64,000 nucleotides of DNA from Eriocheir sinensis. Taxonomy: Eukaryota; Arthropoda; Malacostraca; Decapoda; Varunidae. The notes under the pieces were generated by a model, which saw only the letters and a program-made list of their open reading frames with translations, was not told the origin of the DNA and made no database searches. This document shows, in pieces, positions 60,491-64,000 of this stretch. The stretch is from contig NC_066509.1 of NCBI RefSeq assembly GCF_024679095.1, positions 12,616,669-12,680,668 of the forward strand, in the 5' to 3' direction. Position numbers and translations under genes: made by a program. Each line of letters begins with the position of its first letter. The first letter of the stretch is position 1.

Positions 60491-60613
60491 TATTTTTCTA
60501 TATAACAAAATATTTTTTTTCTTGTTCAAACATTTTGTGTAACAACCTAAGGCTGCAAGTATCTCCTATATCTATTTATATAAATAATAAATACAAACGG
60601 TGACTTATGGAAG

Positions 60614-60782
<169 letters not shown>

Positions 60783-61889
60783 AAAACACAGTAAAATGAC
60801 ACGTACCCTTATGAAATTGCTTTATAAATCCCTGTATATGCCATATTTGCAGGCTAGAAAAATAATGTATGTTTTTCATTATAAGGAAAATATAAAGGAA
60901 AATATCATCAATGTCAAGGAACAAGGTGTAAATGACATCCTCACGCAGGCACACAAGCGGTTAAAAAGCGAAAGAAAAACCACCACCATCGCCACTGAAC
61001 CCTCATCTCAGGCTGCCCATGTTCCCTTGTTTCACCTCCACCTACTCCCACATTACAGCCAACCGCGACCCCTTTCCTTTGTCGCTGCCAGCGCGTCAAT
61101 ATTGAATGAGAGAAAATGGTTCACAAGGTTTACTCCCGAGATGGCTGCGTCTGGCGGCCTCAGCAACACCCGACATATACGGAGTGCCTAATGGCCTTTG
61201 TTGGCACCGATGGAGAAAGTGTCGATGTTCTGATACAACAGAGGCGTGAAGGTTAAGGAGTACATAAAAGGCTTCTATTCCTCTTCCCATCACACATGTT
61301 GCCTTTTTTTTAATAAGAGGAGGAGGAAGAGGAAGAAGAAAACGAAAAGGAGGACGAAGAGAAGGAGGAGTAGGAGGAGGAGGAGGAGGAGGAGGAGGAA
61401 GAAGAAGAAGAAAAGGAGGAGGAGGTAAATGAGAACAAGAACAAAGAGAAAATGGTGAACAAAAACACGAATAAGTAAAAGAAGACGATGAGAATGAGCA
61501 TATGGAGAAAAGGAGGAAAAGAAGGAGGAGGAAGATAATATAAACAAAATCGAGAAAAAGAAAAAAACAAGGTGAAAAGGAACTACAACAAGGACACTAG
61601 ATAAAATTGAATTAATTGGTGAGTATTATAATAAAACAATTCTACTCTTTGTTTCATTACTGTCCTAAACGGCGCTGCAACTTATGCAAACATTGAGGCA
61701 CAGAGAGATAGAAAAGGGGAAAAAATTCAGCGCAGGAATCCTAGACTGTCGAAGCGCTTTATAATTTCCCATAATAAGTGGGGTGTAAATAGCTGACATG
61801 ACATTCTTTGCAAGACTCGTCACACCAACCCTTTGCTGAAAACAATGGAAAAAAGGCAGGTCCATTTTACTGAAAAAAATTTACTTGCC

Positions 61890-61892
<3 letters not shown>

Positions 61893-61943
<51 letters not shown>

Positions 61944-61984
61944 CGTGCGTGCGAGCGTGCGTGCGTGCGAGCGTGCGTGCGTGC

Positions 61985-62074
<90 letters not shown>
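61893..62074. repeat. GT microsatellite with GCGT core, 182 bp
   Basis: GT 61893-61938, GCGT/GAGC units to about 61990, then GT to 62074. Alternating purine-pyrimidine throughout. Confidence 0.97.
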
Positions 62075-62075
<1 letters not shown>

Positions 62076-62615
62076 AGCAGGTGCACGAAACTAATGATGG
62101 AGAATTTTACTCGTTGCTAAACCTTCTTTTTTTTTTTCTTTTTTTTTTTTTTGATATTTCGCATCAGCAGTGCACGATGAGGAAACGAATGATACACAAA
62201 ACTTCCTCTACCATTTTTTAAGCTCATTTTTTTTATTTTTCTATTATATATATCAGCAGGTGTACGCTGAGAAAACAACTCGTTTTGAAAACTCCCACAA
62301 CTTTTAAAGGTTAATCTTTTTTTTTTTATATCGTTAAAGAATTCATGATTAATTAAAGGAATTTTAGATTTTCAAGCAGACCCGACCTTTCTATGCACAC
62401 AAAGCTGCCATCACCAAACCTATTCTTTAAGAACCGCTCTATTTTAGGTTTTCAAAGAAACATCACCACACTTTTTGGACTATATACGACAGGTCTTTGG
62501 CATCTTGTTCTGTCTCCTTAAACGGTAAAATACACCTCTAACACACTAGCCGCCCTACTTCCTAAGACTTCCGTTTCTGGTTAAGCTTGAAGAGTCGCTT
62601 TCAAGTATACTGAGG

Positions 62616-62747
62616 TAATGGGGGACTTCCCAAGCTGCTTCTCAGTGGAGGACAGCACCGTACTCATCGGTCCTTATGTCCAGACAATAGGACTGATATG
62701 TACAGTGCTGCCCTCTACATAGAAGCAGTTTTGAAAGTCCCCTATTA
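62616..62747. mobile_element. Foldback element with 58-bp arms and TA flanks
   Basis: 62617-62674 and 62689-62746 are inverted copies with about 46 of 58 positions matching and a 14-nt loop. The dinucleotide TA borders the repeat at both ends (62616-62617 and 62746-62747), as for Tc1/mariner-type MITEs. It would fold into one long hairpin if transcribed. Confidence 0.75.
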
Positions 62748-64000
62748 AGAAAAAACTGAGGCACCTTGGGCGGAGTTTCCTCATTTCGACAACGTCCCTG
62801 CGGCAAAGTATAATGCACACACGATGACGTTCGTTCCCACAGCACAATTTTCTGGCGAGGCTTGATTTTTCTGAAAACCCATAAAACCCAAACGCTGAGG
62901 CTCTTCGCGATAGAGAAAAAAAAAATTCACACGAAGAAATATTTCAGGTCGAATTTTCGGCGAGATTTGAGCGACCATTTCTAAGTAACATCCACATCCC
63001 AAAGCTCCGACATATGGCCCAACTCACGGCGCTTATCAGCCCAAAATGTCACCGGCATCACTATTCCAATTAAGCCGCCACCACGCACGACTGTCCTTCC
63101 CACACCACCATTGACTGGACTGAGAGAAGAGAGAGAAGAGAGAGGAAGGAAAAGAGAGAAAGCGAGGAATGTTGGGAAAGGAGATTGCGGAAAGAAAAAA
63201 AGAGGGAAGGAGTGGAAGAGGGAAAACAAAGAAAGGAAGAGATAGACGGAGGGAAAAAAGTAGGAAGTAGTGGGGAAGGAGAGTTGGCCAAAAGAAAACT
63301 GGGTGGACTTCCCTCGTTTGTGTCCTCGCGGCAGAGTCAAAAGCACACACGAAAAATATTTGGTTTTTGACGTAAGCTGAAGGAGGGAGTGGCTCTTCAT
63401 TGATTGGTCCTCGCGAGCTCTTTGTGTCTCTCGGGGGCCGGTCGATGCCTCTCCGGCTGCCTTTGATTGGAGGCGCATTGCGAATCTGTCAAGTCAGAGA
63501 TGGGCCTTGATTAGTCTATCTGTCGACAAAGGTGAAAGATACCATCTCTTCGCCAGTCCTTTACGAGGCAGGTGAGGGGGAGGCAGTTGAGCGGAGGGTA
63601 AACCTGTTGGAAAATCTTGCTGGTCTTCCCGTTGACCTCAGCCAACGCCGCTGTTGTAAAGTAAATAAAACGTTTTCTGTCAGTCTCTCTCCTTCTTGTC
63701 CCTTCCCTCGCCTCCATCCTCTGCCCTCTACGGTTGTTGTGCAATTGCATTCTACAGTCACCACTACGTCACACGCTCTGTTCAAAGCCCGGGACACTTT
63801 TGCTCCAAATTTCACGAAACTTTTTTTTTTCTCTTTGTTCACCTCCTTCTGCATGGACTCAGTGTTTGCACGGCAGATGTGCAGAAAGTATTGAATAAGC
63901 AGGACTGTTTTTTTTTTTATGAGGAATTAAAAAGGAAACCGTGGATTAATGGTCGCTTTCTTGTTTTTACTTTGATATTATCGTTCCCGCCTTTCAATCG

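Noticed and set aside
63532..63894. 120-codon + frame near the right edge
   Set aside because: No recognisable domain and interrupted by low-complexity T-rich sequence; could be chance.

Overview
This window is nuclear DNA of an animal with spliced genes, most likely a decapod crustacean. The evidence is an arthropod-type Roughest/Kirre immunoglobulin receptor, an extreme load of dinucleotide microsatellites (dozens of arrays, many over 100 bp), tRNA-derived SINEs, a non-LTR retrotransposon tail and small foldback or TIR elements. The species cannot be named from sequence alone.

One protein-coding gene is supported. It lies on the + strand with 12 coding exons from 9451 to 57681, encoding 833 residues plus stop (2502 nt). 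All 11 introns are GT-AG and the reading frame is continuous across every junction. The protein has a signal peptide, five Ig domains with all expected Cys pairs and core Trp residues, one membrane segment, and a 286-residue cytoplasmic tail with two polyglutamine runs and a C-terminal Thr-His-Val PDZ ligand. This matches the Neph/Kirrel family (Drosophila Roughest and Kirre, nematode SYG-1, vertebrate Kirrel), which mediates cell-cell recognition in myoblast fusion, axon guidance, eye patterning and nephrocyte or podocyte junctions.

Layout: 1-9450 is upstream non-coding DNA with two SINE copies, a LINE 3' tail, microsatellites and, just before exon 1, an array whose last unit carries the exon 1 splice acceptor. 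9451-18945 holds exons 1-5 (Ig1-Ig3). 18946-51458 is one 32.5-kb intron, half of the window, made of microsatellites, a 2.7-kb pyrimidine tract and degenerate tandem duplications; I see no gene in it. 51459-57681 holds exons 6-12 (Ig4, Ig5, membrane exon, tail). 57682 to about 60505 is a probable long 3' UTR with four UGUACAUA Pumilio-type sites and a strong AATAAA. 60506-64000 is downstream non-coding DNA with a 128-bp foldback element.

The most unusual features are: (i) repeated, degenerate tandem duplications with a period of roughly 130-170 bp at more than ten separate loci; (ii) tandem arrays that start or end at splice sites; (iii) the exon 3 donor, which is itself the first GT of a 116-bp GT microsatellite; and (iv) a membrane exon whose skipping would keep the frame and give a receptor without a membrane anchor. 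I found no second gene, CRISPR array, rRNA or intact tRNA.
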